43,874 bases of DNA, from positions 1-43,874 of IMG/VR virus record IMGVR_UViG_3300007511_000044; one strand, 5' to 3'. The first letter of the stretch is position 1, and each line of letters opens with the position of its first letter. Position numbers and translations under genes: made by a program. Source of the DNA: a virus. This document shows, in pieces, positions 28,787-37,454 of this stretch. The notes under the pieces are model-generated. The model had not been told where the DNA came from and ran no database searches. It saw only the letters and a list, made by a program, of their open reading frames with translations.

Positions 28787-29099
28787 GTAGTTTTTTTGGA
28801 GCCTCGGATATAATTTTAAAGTGCTTAAGCTTATACCATGCTTTGTTTTCGTAATCTATTGGCCAGTATCGTAAGTCGGAAGAGGTTGAATGATTATAGC
28901 CGTCGTCATTCCAAGAACTCGCGGGCCAAATTTGAGATGGCATCTTATCATCTTTCCTAACCCACTCTATTGCTACGATAATGTCCCCGAACTGCATAGT
29001 CCGGCTACCTCCGGCGACGCGTTCGTATCTAAAATAATCTACGACTAGTCCTAGAGCTTGCGAGCCGGCGTTATTATACCAAAGTAATGTGCCTGTCAT
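28779..29099 (-). CDS. Beta-rich hypothetical protein, 106 aa
   Basis: MTGTLLWYNNAGSQALGLVV and FGDIIVAIEWVRKDDKMPSQ resemble a diverged GDLV-type barrel (a LxW start, GLVV, then a strand ending in W). ATGA overlap with the upstream stop. Confidence 0.6.
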   Translation of the reverse strand: MTGTLLWYNNAGSQALGLVVDYFRYERVAGGSRTMQFGDIIVAIEWVRKDDKMPSQIWPASSWNDDGYNHSTSSDLRYWPIDYENKAWYKLKHFKIISEAPKKLLK

Positions 29100-29299
29100 T
29101 TTAGAGATCTAAAAAGAGCCTCTTTAGCGTCAAATATAGCGCGCTCACATCTGGTCACGCCGTCCTCGGCTAGTCGAAGTACAAACGCCTCCTCTTTGCC
29201 TCGAAGCTGCCTAAGCTCCTCTTTTTTATCAGGCAAGGACGCCTCTGCTGCCTCTAGTAAGACAGTAAGCGCGTCCTCGGAAATGTTAACAGTTGACAT
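29096..29299 (-). CDS. Helical hypothetical protein, 67 aa
   Basis: MSTVNISEDALTVLLEAAEA followed by a charged helix (KKEELRQLRGKEEAFVLRLA). Not recognised. Confidence 0.6.
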   Translation of the reverse strand: MSTVNISEDALTVLLEAAEASLPDKKEELRQLRGKEEAFVLRLAEDGVTRCERAIFDAKEALFRSLK

Positions 29300-29300
29300 G

Positions 29301-29474
29301 TCAATCCTTATGGAAATTTTCTTTTATTTCGATCAGTATCGATCGAATGTTGTTAATTTTAGTTTCAATTTTCTCTGAAGCCTCTGTCTCTAACGCATGC
29401 TTTAAAAGATATAGCTGCGTTATAGCCTCGTCTAATTTAGTTTCATTTTTGTCCGGTTCGTATACTCTTCTCAA
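29301..29474 (-). CDS. Helical hypothetical protein, 57 aa, TTG start
   Basis: A charged helix (KLDEAITQLYLLKHALETEA) ending KENFHKD. The TTG at 29474 has AAAGGAAA before it; other non-ATG starts further up are possible. The 29475-29598 stretch holds no convincing gene. Confidence 0.45.
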   Translation of the reverse strand: MRRVYEPDKNETKLDEAITQLYLLKHALETEASEKIETKINNIRSILIEIKENFHKD

Positions 29475-29598
29475 AATATTGTTTCCTTTATGCGTAATTA
29501 AATTCGAACAGAGGTTTGGTAAAATATTATATACTCCATCAATTGCCCCCTATAGTAAATAGAGGACATTGGCCGCGGCGGCCGTTTGGAATATTATT

Positions 29599-29778
29599 TT
29601 ATCTGAGTACGACGTGGCCTAAGTCAATTAGGTTATTAGCAGACGCATAATAGTCGTTTTTCATGTTAATTATTTTTCCAGAATCAACTAAATGCTGGAA
29701 CAAGTATACTGTGTTTTCGAAAGAAAGGAGGCCAGATTCATACTGCTCTATCTTTTCCAAAAAGGAGGGGTCTTCCAT
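29599..29778 (-). CDS. Conserved phage protein, DUF7417-like, 59 aa
   Basis: LLSFENTVYLFQHLVDSGKI followed by a YYASANNLIDLGHVV end. This matches the pattern of a small protein found in many phages (LL-x-x-E-x-V-x-LFQ-x-L-x-D-x-G, then A-x-x-LI-x-x-G). The family name is from memory; the function is not known to me. Confidence 0.65.
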   Translation of the reverse strand: MEDPSFLEKIEQYESGLLSFENTVYLFQHLVDSGKIINMKNDYYASANNLIDLGHVVLR

Positions 29779-29817
29779 TATAAGTACTCCATGGATTAAG
29801 CATAAATAGTATACTAG

Positions 29818-29922
29818 TTACATTAATTGCTGTTTTTCTAGATACGACATACAAATAGCATAATTATCTATTAGTATTTGTATCAAGCATATAAGCTCGT
29901 GCTCCACGGATCCGTATGACAT
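29818..29922 (-). CDS. Possible 34-aa protein
   Basis: MSYGSVEHELICLIQILIDN plus 14 residues. The ATG overlaps the upstream stop (TAATG), which is the main support. Confidence 0.4.
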   Translation of the reverse strand: MSYGSVEHELICLIQILIDNYAICMSYLEKQQLM

Positions 29923-30149
29923 TATTTTATCTTTTTTTCTAGTTTTCTTATGTAGAGCTGGTTGTACTCTAGAATTTTTTTATATTTATTGTTTTCGTGA
30001 GCTAAAATTCGAATTTCTAATATCATTTCTTTTAGTATACGCGCACACTCAAAGTCTGCCTTAAACACATAATCATTATTGATGATGCTTATCCTGCTTT
30101 CCGCCCTCTCAAGAAGTTCATGTCGCCTTTCTTTTCTATTTTTTTTCAT
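29922..30149 (-). CDS. Basic helical protein, 75 aa
   Basis: MKKNRKERRHELLERAESRI and a Lys/Tyr-rich coiled-coil end. Probably nucleic-acid-associated by charge; no family recognised. Ribosome binding site AGGAGAG. Confidence 0.58.
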   Translation of the reverse strand: MKKNRKERRHELLERAESRISIINNDYVFKADFECARILKEMILEIRILAHENNKYKKILEYNQLYIRKLEKKIK

Positions 30150-30190
30150 TCGCGACTCTCCTTGAAAATGGGGTTTAAGTCAGTTTTATA

Positions 30191-31180
30191 TCATAATGTA
30201 TGTGGATTCCCAGAAAAATGAACTTCTAAATTATTTCCTAACTTGTTTTGTAGCCACTTTTCCATATCTGTACCGGAAGAAAAATCTACCGTTTCACTGT
30301 TATTAATTAGTTTCCAAACTTTTACTTCTTCTAGAATATCAACCTTATTGAACACAAGCTTGTTAACTCCGTTAATCTTGGCGGCGCGCTCTAGTAAATT
30401 AAAGTCCATCCAGTTACATTGGCGCGCGCGACCTGTGGTTGCTCCGTACTCTTCACCAGCATCCCGAATTTTTTGAAATATTTTTTCCTTTGGCTCGAAG
30501 TCTTTGTATCCAGAGTAGGTTTCATATAGCTTGGCCACGCCCCATACATCTCTAATCCAAGATGGCGGGATAGCGTTGAGCAACGCTCCTGCGCTCGTAC
30601 AATGGCTAGACGTCACGTATGGGTAGTCGCCATGGTCTATGTCCAACCCAAAGCCTTGTGCGCCCTCACACAGTATCCTCACGGCCTCTCCAGACTCATG
30701 GAACTCTTCGTATAAGTTAATCAAATATGGCTCAAGTTCGGGAACATCCTTTGCGCGCACTCCCACGCGCGCGTACTTGTCTCTGTATGCGGGCCCATTG
30801 CCTTGCTTAGTTGTGCCTAACTTGCTATCCTTACCGTCCTCTTCAAGATGCTTTGTAGTGATTACATGCGTGTTATCAGCTATGTATAGCAGGCCTTGTG
30901 TATTAATACCGCCAGCCTCTAGCTCTTCAATTTCCTTAAAGAATTGAGCGGGGTTGACTACGCAGCCTGAACCTATTATCGACTTAACACCGTGGAATAC
31001 TCCGCTAGGTATATGATGGGTAACGAACTTTTTACCTTCGTGATAAATCGTATGGCCTGCGTTGCAGCCTCCGTTATATCTCAGTACGTGCGTGTACTTC
31101 TTATATTTACAAAGATAGTGCGTAACCTTTCCCTTACCACAGTCACCATATTGCAGATCGACAATTATATCAGCTAACAT
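30191..31180 (-). CDS. purA: Adenylosuccinate synthetase (PurA/PurZ superfamily)
   Basis: 329 aa, the short archaeal/phage form. Motifs: DLQYGDCGKGK at 8-18 with the catalytic Asp13, CNAGHT at 39-44 with His43, and TTGRARQCNWMDF further on. PurA joins IMP and Asp using GTP to make succinyl-AMP. The phage PurZ branch, which uses dGMP for 2-aminoadenine DNA, usually has Ser at the Asp13 site, so this looks PurA-like or PurZ0-like. It has its own TTGACA/TATACT promoter. The other IMP-branch enzyme is at 40817..41863. Confidence 0.85.
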   Translation of the reverse strand: MLADIIVDLQYGDCGKGKVTHYLCKYKKYTHVLRYNGGCNAGHTIYHEGKKFVTHHIPSGVFHGVKSIIGSGCVVNPAQFFKEIEELEAGGINTQGLLYIADNTHVITTKHLEEDGKDSKLGTTKQGNGPAYRDKYARVGVRAKDVPELEPYLINLYEEFHESGEAVRILCEGAQGFGLDIDHGDYPYVTSSHCTSAGALLNAIPPSWIRDVWGVAKLYETYSGYKDFEPKEKIFQKIRDAGEEYGATTGRARQCNWMDFNLLERAAKINGVNKLVFNKVDILEEVKVWKLINNSETVDFSSGTDMEKWLQNKLGNNLEVHFSGNPHTL

Positions 31181-31212
31181 TTACTGCTCCTTAAGCTAAA
31201 AACTATACAACT

Positions 31213-31241
31213 AGTATACTTTAGTTTATCTAATTTGTCAA
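31213..31241 (-). promoter_or_regulatory. Sigma-70 type promoter of purA
   Basis: TTGACA, 17-bp spacer, TATACT, 32 nt before the ATG. A near-consensus host-type promoter, distinct from the array promoters, and so likely active early with host sigma factor. Confidence 0.75.
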
Positions 31242-31424
31242 GCACAACCCGCTAAGGGGAAAAATTTTTTCGGATAAATTTTGCGCGGTCGGGCGCGTTT
31301 GCAAATACTCATCCGGAGTGGCCGGCTCCATCGCCAGAAGGAGCGCGATGCATAAAAATAAACTCTGAACCAGAAGTGTCATCAATAATATTATTATTAT
31401 GCGTTGCTCTGTAGTTTCTTTCAT
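31230..31424 (-). CDS. Small single-pass membrane protein, 64 aa
   Basis: A hydrophobic segment (IIIILLMTLLVQSLFLCIAL) near the N-terminus and a polar exported or cytoplasmic tail. A small holin, spanin part or PAP2 accessory is possible; no motif decides. ATGA overlap with the PAP2 gene. Confidence 0.55.
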   Translation of the reverse strand: MKETTEQRIIIILLMTLLVQSLFLCIALLLAMEPATPDEYLQTRPTAQNLSEKIFPLSGLCLTN

Positions 31425-32062
31425 ACTTCTTGCAATATTTCTTCATTCTTATACAGGCCATAATATTCAATGACTGAATCTACCAAAAAATAACATGTGA
31501 GCGCCAAGGAGATGCCTGAAAAAACATCTATAATGTAGTGTTGCTTCAATACTAAAGTGGATAAAGATATTCCTATGGCCCAAAGCAAGTATAAAGATTT
31601 TGTTCCAAGCAAGTTTTTAGCTAACTTTGTTTGTCGTACTCCCATGAAAAGAGTCCACGCGAAAGCTACATGACCACTCGGAAATGTATTGTTGGCGCCG
31701 TCTATCTGTCTTGTTAAGTCTAGCAACATTTCAGAAATTGTATTGACTTCGAAAGGAACCCTAGGGTAGTGTGATGGCAAGAGAACATATGAAATATTTA
31801 AAACGGCTGCGACGGCGACACAAGACCAGAAAGTTGTAAAGAAGGTTTTTTTAGTTTTTACAAGCAAAACCATGGTAACAAATATAACAGGTATTATACT
31901 GTGATATATCCATATGTGTTCTGGCATGAGAGGGATCGCTTCATCGAGACCTGTCATGAAATCGAATCTATGCTCGCTAGCGTAGGATTGAATTAGAAAG
32001 TAAAAAGCGAAGTTTATAATACTAAAAATTAGCATATGTTTCGCTTTACTTCCTATAGACAC
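31421..32062 (-). CDS. PAP2-family membrane phosphatase
   Basis: 213 aa, multi-pass membrane. TFPSGH at 126-131 and H175-x3-D179 are the second and third PAP2 motifs; the first is weak around YPRVP at 99-103. Such enzymes remove phosphate from phosphatidic acid, undecaprenyl diphosphate or similar lipids. In a phage this could change membrane or cell-wall lipid flux. GTG start chosen for the GAGGG ribosome binding site. Confidence 0.8.
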   Translation of the reverse strand: MSIGSKAKHMLIFSIINFAFYFLIQSYASEHRFDFMTGLDEAIPLMPEHIWIYHSIIPVIFVTMVLLVKTKKTFFTTFWSCVAVAAVLNISYVLLPSHYPRVPFEVNTISEMLLDLTRQIDGANNTFPSGHVAFAWTLFMGVRQTKLAKNLLGTKSLYLLWAIGISLSTLVLKQHYIIDVFSGISLALTCYFLVDSVIEYYGLYKNEEILQEV

Positions 32063-32204
32063 AGAATTCCCTCGCCAAAGCCAGTGGACAATGATATATT
32101 GGTCAAGATGTGAAAAGATTTACACACTTAGCCTATACATAAATATATAGAAAAAACAAAAGGTTCGCGGCTCTGTGTCTTTTTTATTATTTTATTTAAA
32201 AGCT

Positions 32205-32570
32205 CTAGTGAATAGCTGTGGAGATGCCAGAAGTTTTTACTAAGTCCAGGCCAATATAGTGACGTGCCATCATAGCTGTTTGTAGTACCAACATATCTGT
32301 ACCATTTATTAAAATTTCTTCTTTGTCTGGTTCCCCAAAACGCTCATTTTCTTCTAGGAGTCGGCTGGAGATGCTCGCAACTTTATAACTTGTTTGGTAG
32401 CTCTCGCACAACAAAGAGAACGTGTTTTTATTAATAGGTACCAGATCCGGCTCCTCTCTTATTAGATCTTCTAATATGTCCAACTGTGTACTACATTCTT
32501 TATTGATCTCTTTCGCATCTAAGACTGTAATAGAGAAAGTATCGGAAGAATTAGGTGGGTTTTCAGACAC
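32205..32570 (-). CDS. Hypothetical helical protein, 121 aa
   Basis: Acidic, helical (ECSTQLDILEDLIREEPDLV). Not recognised. It overlaps the glutaredoxin gene by 8 nt. The 140-bp gap before the PAP2 start contains no gene. Confidence 0.6.
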   Translation of the reverse strand: MSENPPNSSDTFSITVLDAKEINKECSTQLDILEDLIREEPDLVPINKNTFSLLCESYQTSYKVASISSRLLEENERFGEPDKEEILINGTDMLVLQTAMMARHYIGLDLVKTSGISTAIH

Positions 32571-32823
32571 AACTGTCCTCCAATAACTTTTTCAAATCGT
32601 CGAATCCACCAATTAGCTGATATGATCTTTCATCGACACGACCAAATATCACTGGTACGGTGGACCAGCCATAAGCTTCTTTAACAGAATCAAAGAGTTG
32701 TTCTGACGCGTCCAAGGAAATTAAACTATAATTTAGTTCTTTCTCTTGAAGTAGATCGACTGCAAAGTGACAATAGGGGCATGAATTTTTTACATATAAT
32801 ACATAATTGTTAATCTCTATCAT
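32563..32823 (-). CDS. Glutaredoxin
   Basis: 86 aa with the CPYC active site at 15-18 and a TVPVIF cis-Pro strand: a complete glutaredoxin. In phages such proteins reduce ribonucleotide reductase or other thiols; no reductase gene is in this window. ATGA overlap with the upstream gene. Confidence 0.88.
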   Translation of the reverse strand: MIEINNYVLYVKNSCPYCHFAVDLLQEKELNYSLISLDASEQLFDSVKEAYGWSTVPVIFGRVDERSYQLIGGFDDLKKLLEDSCV

Positions 32824-33176
32824 GTTGCTTCGAGTATTTTGGAAGTTATAAGCTCAAAACTACCGAGCACTATCATATTTGCCATAGAAGAAACGGAGTT
32901 AGAGCCACAGTTCATTTGTATTTTAGTAAACCCCTGCTCCTCGTTTAGCTCTTCTGCCCAAGAACAATCGTCTCCCAACCTCTCGATGAAATTAGAATAA
33001 TCCTTTGCCGATGTAATATGATTCACATTAACAAGCACCTTTCTCAAAGAGAATCCTCTATCGTTGGAAGAAGAGAAAATCTTTCTTTGGGTGTCGTTCC
33101 CGCCAGGATCAGGCGAATATTTAAAGAAGCCGCTGTTTTCGTATACTTCAGTTAGAATAATAAATTTACTAGTCAT
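32820..33176 (-). CDS. Hypothetical protein, 118 aa
   Basis: A beta-rich protein (SKFIILTEVYEN, RKVLVNVNHITSA) with two Cys. Not recognised. Overlaps neighbours. Confidence 0.6.
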   Translation of the reverse strand: MTSKFIILTEVYENSGFFKYSPDPGGNDTQRKIFSSSNDRGFSLRKVLVNVNHITSAKDYSNFIERLGDDCSWAEELNEEQGFTKIQMNCGSNSVSSMANMIVLGSFELITSKILEAT

Positions 33177-33408
33177 TTTTTAGCCCTTCTTCTACAGGTG
33201 TGACTTCTTTTTCTTTCACATACCATGTTTCGTTTTCAAAGAAAACGCCGACTTGATCATTTATGCTTTTCGTATCTGAAACTAAAAAAGTCTTTGGCTC
33301 CTCGAATCTTTTCCAATCTGAAACGGCGCTGGAGCCGTCTTTGGACACTTCGTACTTTTGTAAAATAACTTGCGATGGTACGAAAACTAACTTTCCTTCT
33401 CTAATCAT
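33169..33408 (-). CDS. Hypothetical protein, 79 aa
   Basis: Beta-rich (KLVFVPSQVILQKYEVSKDG), with a VGVFFENETWYVKEKE strand. Not recognised. It overlaps both neighbours by 8 nt. Confidence 0.6.
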   Translation of the reverse strand: MIREGKLVFVPSQVILQKYEVSKDGSSAVSDWKRFEEPKTFLVSDTKSINDQVGVFFENETWYVKEKEVTPVEEGLKND

Positions 33409-33766
33409 TCGATAGCTCCTCTGTATCTTTGATTTGATTTACTAAATCTTTCATATCTTGAATAGTATTATATGTTTGTTCGTCTATCTCTTGAAGACCT
33501 TCACTTTCGGACAAGAGTATTCTCTGGTATCCTATTAGAATATTTTTCATATCTTCCAGTTGTTTCGAAACGCTATAAATTATATCTTGGGCAGAATCTA
33601 GATCTTTTATACATTTTATAGGATCGTTTTCTATTCCCAAAAGAGACGACGAATTTGCGACAAGCTCACACGAATTTTTTAAATCTTCGTGGGACTCCGC
33701 TATAAGGGAGGAAACTTTCACTGGCACGTCTTCTAAGTCTATACTATAAGTAACTTTAACTCTCAC
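33401..33766 (-). CDS. Hypothetical protein, 121 aa, GTG start
   Basis: A beta start (MRVKVTYSIDLEDVPVKVSS) leads into long helices (LDSAQDIIYSVSKQLEDMKN). The GTG at 33766 was chosen for AGAAGG 5 nt before it. Not recognised. Confidence 0.58.
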   Translation of the reverse strand: MRVKVTYSIDLEDVPVKVSSLIAESHEDLKNSCELVANSSSLLGIENDPIKCIKDLDSAQDIIYSVSKQLEDMKNILIGYQRILLSESEGLQEIDEQTYNTIQDMKDLVNQIKDTEELSND

Positions 33767-33776
33767 ATATACCTTC

Positions 33777-34061
33777 TTAGTTGGCTCCGATAATATAATT
33801 AATCCACACTGCTGAACAAATACCAATTAGACTACTGACTGTAATCCACATGAGCTTGGTGTGTATTTTCTTCCAAGACTCTAACTCTCTCAATCTCGCG
33901 TATATTCCCTGATCCGGATCGTATACAGCTTTCTTAATCTGGGAGATGTGCACAGCTACTTCTTCCTGCTTCTCTTTGACAGTTTGAATTGCGTCCATTA
34001 AACGTTGCAATTTGCCATCTATCTCAACTAAATCAATCTGAATATCTGTTTCGCTAGCCAT
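33777..34061 (-). CDS. Coiled coil with C-terminal membrane helix, 94 aa
   Basis: A coiled coil (LQRLMDAIQTVKEKQEEVAV) ends in one transmembrane segment (WITVSSLIGICSAVWINYII). The layout is that of XhlA-like proteins near phage lysis genes, so a holin-accessory role is possible but unproven. A CTAGTTAT motif lies 20 nt upstream of the ATG. Confidence 0.6.
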   Translation of the reverse strand: MASETDIQIDLVEIDGKLQRLMDAIQTVKEKQEEVAVHISQIKKAVYDPDQGIYARLRELESWKKIHTKLMWITVSSLIGICSAVWINYIIGAN

Positions 34062-34097
34062 AATATATTATACCTCGAAAGATAACTAGTGTTAATG

Positions 34098-35681
34098 CTA
34101 TAATTCCACTACCGCATGCCCAGATGTAATTAGTGAAGTAGCCACAGAAGCAGCATTTTGCAAGGCTGTTCTTGTAACCTTAACAGGATCTATTACACCA
34201 GCAGACATCATGTCTACAATCTCGCGGCTTACAAAATTATAACCATGGCTATTCTCGGCTGACTCGATCATAGAGATTATGATATCCGGAGATTCCGAAG
34301 CATTCAGAGACATTTGTCTTGCGGGCTCTTTGGCCGCATCAAGTACAATACTTGCTCCTAATTCTTGATCGTGGTTGTCAAGCTCTAGCCTTCTAATATC
34401 TTCTCTTACAATCTTCGCCACCCTCAGAAGGGCGGTACCGCCACCGGGTACCATACCTTCCTCCTGAGCTGATTTGACGGCCTCTAGGGCGTCTTCAATG
34501 CGATGTTTCTTTTCAATCATCTCGACTTCTGTTGCGGCGCCAACTTTGATAATCGCGATGCCGCTAGCTAGTCGAGTTATCCTCTCCTGAATTCTCTCGC
34601 ATTGCTTGAGATCGCTGGTCTGAGAAAGCTCGGTCTTTAGATTATCAATTGTCCTCTCAATATCTTCGATATCAGCTTCGCCACCAACGATCGTTGTAAA
34701 GTTCTTTACCACCTCTATGTTCCTACATATACCAAGATGCTTAAGCTCGACCTGATCCAATCCAACTCCTGCCTCTCTGGATATAAACGTCGCTCCAGTT
34801 GACACGCACAGATCCTTGAGAATATTTCTGCGCTCTTCTCCATACCTTGGAGCTTTTACTGCTGCAACTCTCAGTGTACCTCTGGTCTGATTCATAATTA
34901 AGGATGCCAAAGCTTGACCATCTACTTGTTCTGCTATAATAACCAAAGGTCTTCCATCTCTTGAAATAATCTCTAGAGTCGGCATGATCTCTTCTACTGT
35001 ACTGAGCTTGTAATCAGTAATCATCAGGAAGCAGTTATCATATTTGACTGCTCCCTTTCTTTCATCGTTGATAAAAGCGTTTGCAAAGTATCCAGAGTCG
35101 AACCTGAAGCCCTCAATAACATCTAAACTCGTATCTAGAGACTTTGCTTCCTCTACTGTAATCGCGCCATCCTTGCCAGCTTGGTCTGCTGCCATAGATA
35201 TCAACTCTCCGATAGCCTTGTCATTGTTAGCAGAGATGGTTGCGATATGCTTAATGTCTTCCTGGCTGGAGACAGGGCGCGCGAGACTCTTTAGTTCTGT
35301 AACCATAGCTTCGGTTGCCTTGTCGATGCCCCTCTTTAGATCAATAGGGACAGCGCCGGCCGCTAAGTATCTTTGGGAGTTGGTAAGGATTGCGCGCGAC
35401 AAGATCGTAGCCGTAGTCGTACCATCGCCTGCTTTCGCATTGGTTTGAAATGCGGCTTGCTTAACAATCTGCGCTCCAACATTCTCCATAGGATCTTCTA
35501 GATCAATGAAGGATGCGACAGTTACACCATCTTTAGTTACTATAGGATTCTTATCCTTCTGGTGTAAGATAACGTTTCTACCTCTCGGCCCAAGAGTAGA
35601 GCCTACGTTATCCGCTAGGGTATTCACACCCTTCAAAAGCTTTTCATTCAAAGCTTGGTTAGATGCATATTGCTTAGACAT
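34098..35681 (-). CDS. groEL: GroEL-type group I chaperonin
   Basis: 527 aa, full chaperonin length. GSTLGPRGRNV at 27-37, KDGVTV at 50-55 and GDGTTT at 85-90 are the nucleotide-binding motifs of GroEL, and the C-terminus retains the ATPase region (ALQNAASVA). It ends GHAVVEL with no Gly-Gly-Met tail. A phage GroEL would fold phage capsid or other proteins. No GroES-like gene is seen in the window. Its TTGACT/TATTAT promoter is host-like. Confidence 0.93.
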   Translation of the reverse strand: MSKQYASNQALNEKLLKGVNTLADNVGSTLGPRGRNVILHQKDKNPIVTKDGVTVASFIDLEDPMENVGAQIVKQAAFQTNAKAGDGTTTATILSRAILTNSQRYLAAGAVPIDLKRGIDKATEAMVTELKSLARPVSSQEDIKHIATISANNDKAIGELISMAADQAGKDGAITVEEAKSLDTSLDVIEGFRFDSGYFANAFINDERKGAVKYDNCFLMITDYKLSTVEEIMPTLEIISRDGRPLVIIAEQVDGQALASLIMNQTRGTLRVAAVKAPRYGEERRNILKDLCVSTGATFISREAGVGLDQVELKHLGICRNIEVVKNFTTIVGGEADIEDIERTIDNLKTELSQTSDLKQCERIQERITRLASGIAIIKVGAATEVEMIEKKHRIEDALEAVKSAQEEGMVPGGGTALLRVAKIVREDIRRLELDNHDQELGASIVLDAAKEPARQMSLNASESPDIIISMIESAENSHGYNFVSREIVDMMSAGVIDPVKVTRTALQNAASVATSLITSGHAVVEL

Positions 35682-35707
35682 ATCTCTCCCTTTATTAACT
35701 ATAGTCT

Positions 35708-35736
35708 ATAATAACAACAAACGATTGTAAAGTCAA
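35708..35736 (-). promoter_or_regulatory. Sigma-70 type promoter of groEL
   Basis: TTGACT, 17-bp spacer, TATTAT, 26 nt before the groEL ATG with GGGAGAG between. Not of the array type. Confidence 0.72.
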
Positions 35737-35748
35737 GAGGTTAATTAA

Positions 35749-37440
35749 TTATTTTGAAGATTGTACCGAGCTTACAACTGCAGCTTCTAAATCTTCAGCA
35801 TCTCGCATCGCTTCAACGCCGGCTAGATGCCTATCTGCTGCATCCTCATCCGTACAAGCATCGCCGCCACAATCTACCAAAAAGAATCTTCCAATGTTAT
35901 CAGTTAAAGATGCTAGCGCGTTAAACATTACAATTAGATCATCATTCATTTGTGACGCAGCAAGTGCAAAAAAGTCTTCCACTGTTTTTGTGGTTATCTT
36001 AAGTGTGCCTAACTTGCCGGCATCACCGCCAGCATTTCCTGCCATTCCCATATAATGAGAGGGGCTAATGTGAAACTGTGTTTCGCCCTTGGCACCGGTC
36101 ACTCCTGGGGCTGGCTCAAGAACTGTGCCATCGGGCAAAGTAACGCCGCTTTGTATTGCCTGGAATAACTTTTGACTATCCCAGCCTTCGTCTCTAAGCT
36201 TGGCCCATTGGCCTAGTTGCTCTACGCTTCCCCATAGTTTATTCGTAGCTGATGTAGCGGCGCCGAAGAGTTCATCTGTAGCGCCCTTTTTCTTGACATA
36301 TTGCTTTCTGACTGATGCACCGCCAACTCCGCCGCGCGCGTAAAGTGCTAAGTCTGCTGTTAATATAGTTTTTTCAGGATCAATCAGGCCTTCCGGAGAT
36401 ATTCCTTGAAGGTTCATAAGTTCAGCAGTCCTCCCGCCCTCGGCGTCCACCTGAACCATTCCTGTTTTGGTAATCTTTCCTAGACGTAACCATTTTGTTT
36501 GTTGCCTGCCCCACTGATCTTTGCTGGAGTGTCGAATAAAGATATAGGACCCTGGGCCGGTGGCTTTAGCGTTGAGGCCCTTCTTTAACTTGACCTTTTT
36601 CCCGGGATTGTTCAAAGTAAATGTTTTCGTTTCAGTTTCGGCCACTTCTTCATACTCAACTGCTCCAATCCAATCAAAAAAGCTTTGGGCAGTTATATCG
36701 AATTCATAAAAAGTTACTGCTGAAATTTCTTTCTCTACTGCTGATTGATCTTTTACAACAATCACGTATCGCATAGAGTCACCGCCGCCAGCGAAATGGT
36801 TCACGAGATCCCTGAAACTCCCTTTTACGTATCCCTCCTCATTTAGAATCTTTAAACTGATTGATTCGCCAGTCTTCGATCCGCCGGGATAAATCTTAAT
36901 ATCAGCGATGTCTCCCTTGCTTGTTGGAACCTGTTCAGACTTTCCTCCAAACAAAGATGCCAAGAAAGGCTCCCACAGGAAGCCAGCAACAGAAGCGTTG
37001 AACTCTTTTACCATCCACACGAACTGATTCATAAACATGAGATATGAAAGTGTTTGTGGAAGAGTGGCATTGGGTAAATTATCTGAAGGGCTGTTAAAGA
37101 AATTAGTGATGGCAGTTAATTTAGCTGCTACTGCACTAGAATCTGAACCGCCTTCGTGCATACCAAGATTGCGCATCCATAATTCAAACTGGGCCCTGTC
37201 TTTGCTAGACGGTTTTTGACCTACTGAAATCTCTGTGGGTATCACATTGGGAAGCCTTAAGACGCGCGAGCGCTCCTTCGCTCCTGTTGGCACTCGGGTC
37301 GGGCCCTTCTTTTCTCCTTCGCGGAGATGTTGTGTTTCCATCTGCTCACTAATCAAGGAGATTAGAGACTCAAAGGAAAGATCGGGAAATGGCTTTTTAC
37401 TTTCGGAAAGAAAATCCGCGACAATATCTTTATTATCCAT
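35749..37440 (-). CDS. Hypothetical protein, 563 aa, possible nuclease-like core
   Basis: Not recognised as a named family. Around residues 160-200 it has WEPFLASLFGG, a GDIADIKI strand and an ISLKI strand; such E-D-(x)K spacing is seen in PD-(D/E)XK folds but is not decisive. The C-terminal half is Gly-rich and ends in a helical acidic region. It lies between amidase and groEL, so a virion or maturation role is as likely. Start MDNKDI chosen for the AGG 7 nt before it; MTM at 37446 is possible. Confidence 0.6.
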   Translation of the reverse strand: MDNKDIVADFLSESKKPFPDLSFESLISLISEQMETQHLREGEKKGPTRVPTGAKERSRVLRLPNVIPTEISVGQKPSSKDRAQFELWMRNLGMHEGGSDSSAVAAKLTAITNFFNSPSDNLPNATLPQTLSYLMFMNQFVWMVKEFNASVAGFLWEPFLASLFGGKSEQVPTSKGDIADIKIYPGGSKTGESISLKILNEEGYVKGSFRDLVNHFAGGGDSMRYVIVVKDQSAVEKEISAVTFYEFDITAQSFFDWIGAVEYEEVAETETKTFTLNNPGKKVKLKKGLNAKATGPGSYIFIRHSSKDQWGRQQTKWLRLGKITKTGMVQVDAEGGRTAELMNLQGISPEGLIDPEKTILTADLALYARGGVGGASVRKQYVKKKGATDELFGAATSATNKLWGSVEQLGQWAKLRDEGWDSQKLFQAIQSGVTLPDGTVLEPAPGVTGAKGETQFHISPSHYMGMAGNAGGDAGKLGTLKITTKTVEDFFALAASQMNDDLIVMFNALASLTDNIGRFFLVDCGGDACTDEDAADRHLAGVEAMRDAEDLEAAVVSSVQSSK

Positions 37441-37454
37441 AGTCATACCTATAA

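Noticed and set aside
30191-31180. Classical PurZ (Z-genome) call for the synthetase
   Set aside because: Asp13 is retained rather than Ser and no datZ/mazZ partner is in view, so PurA is the safer call.
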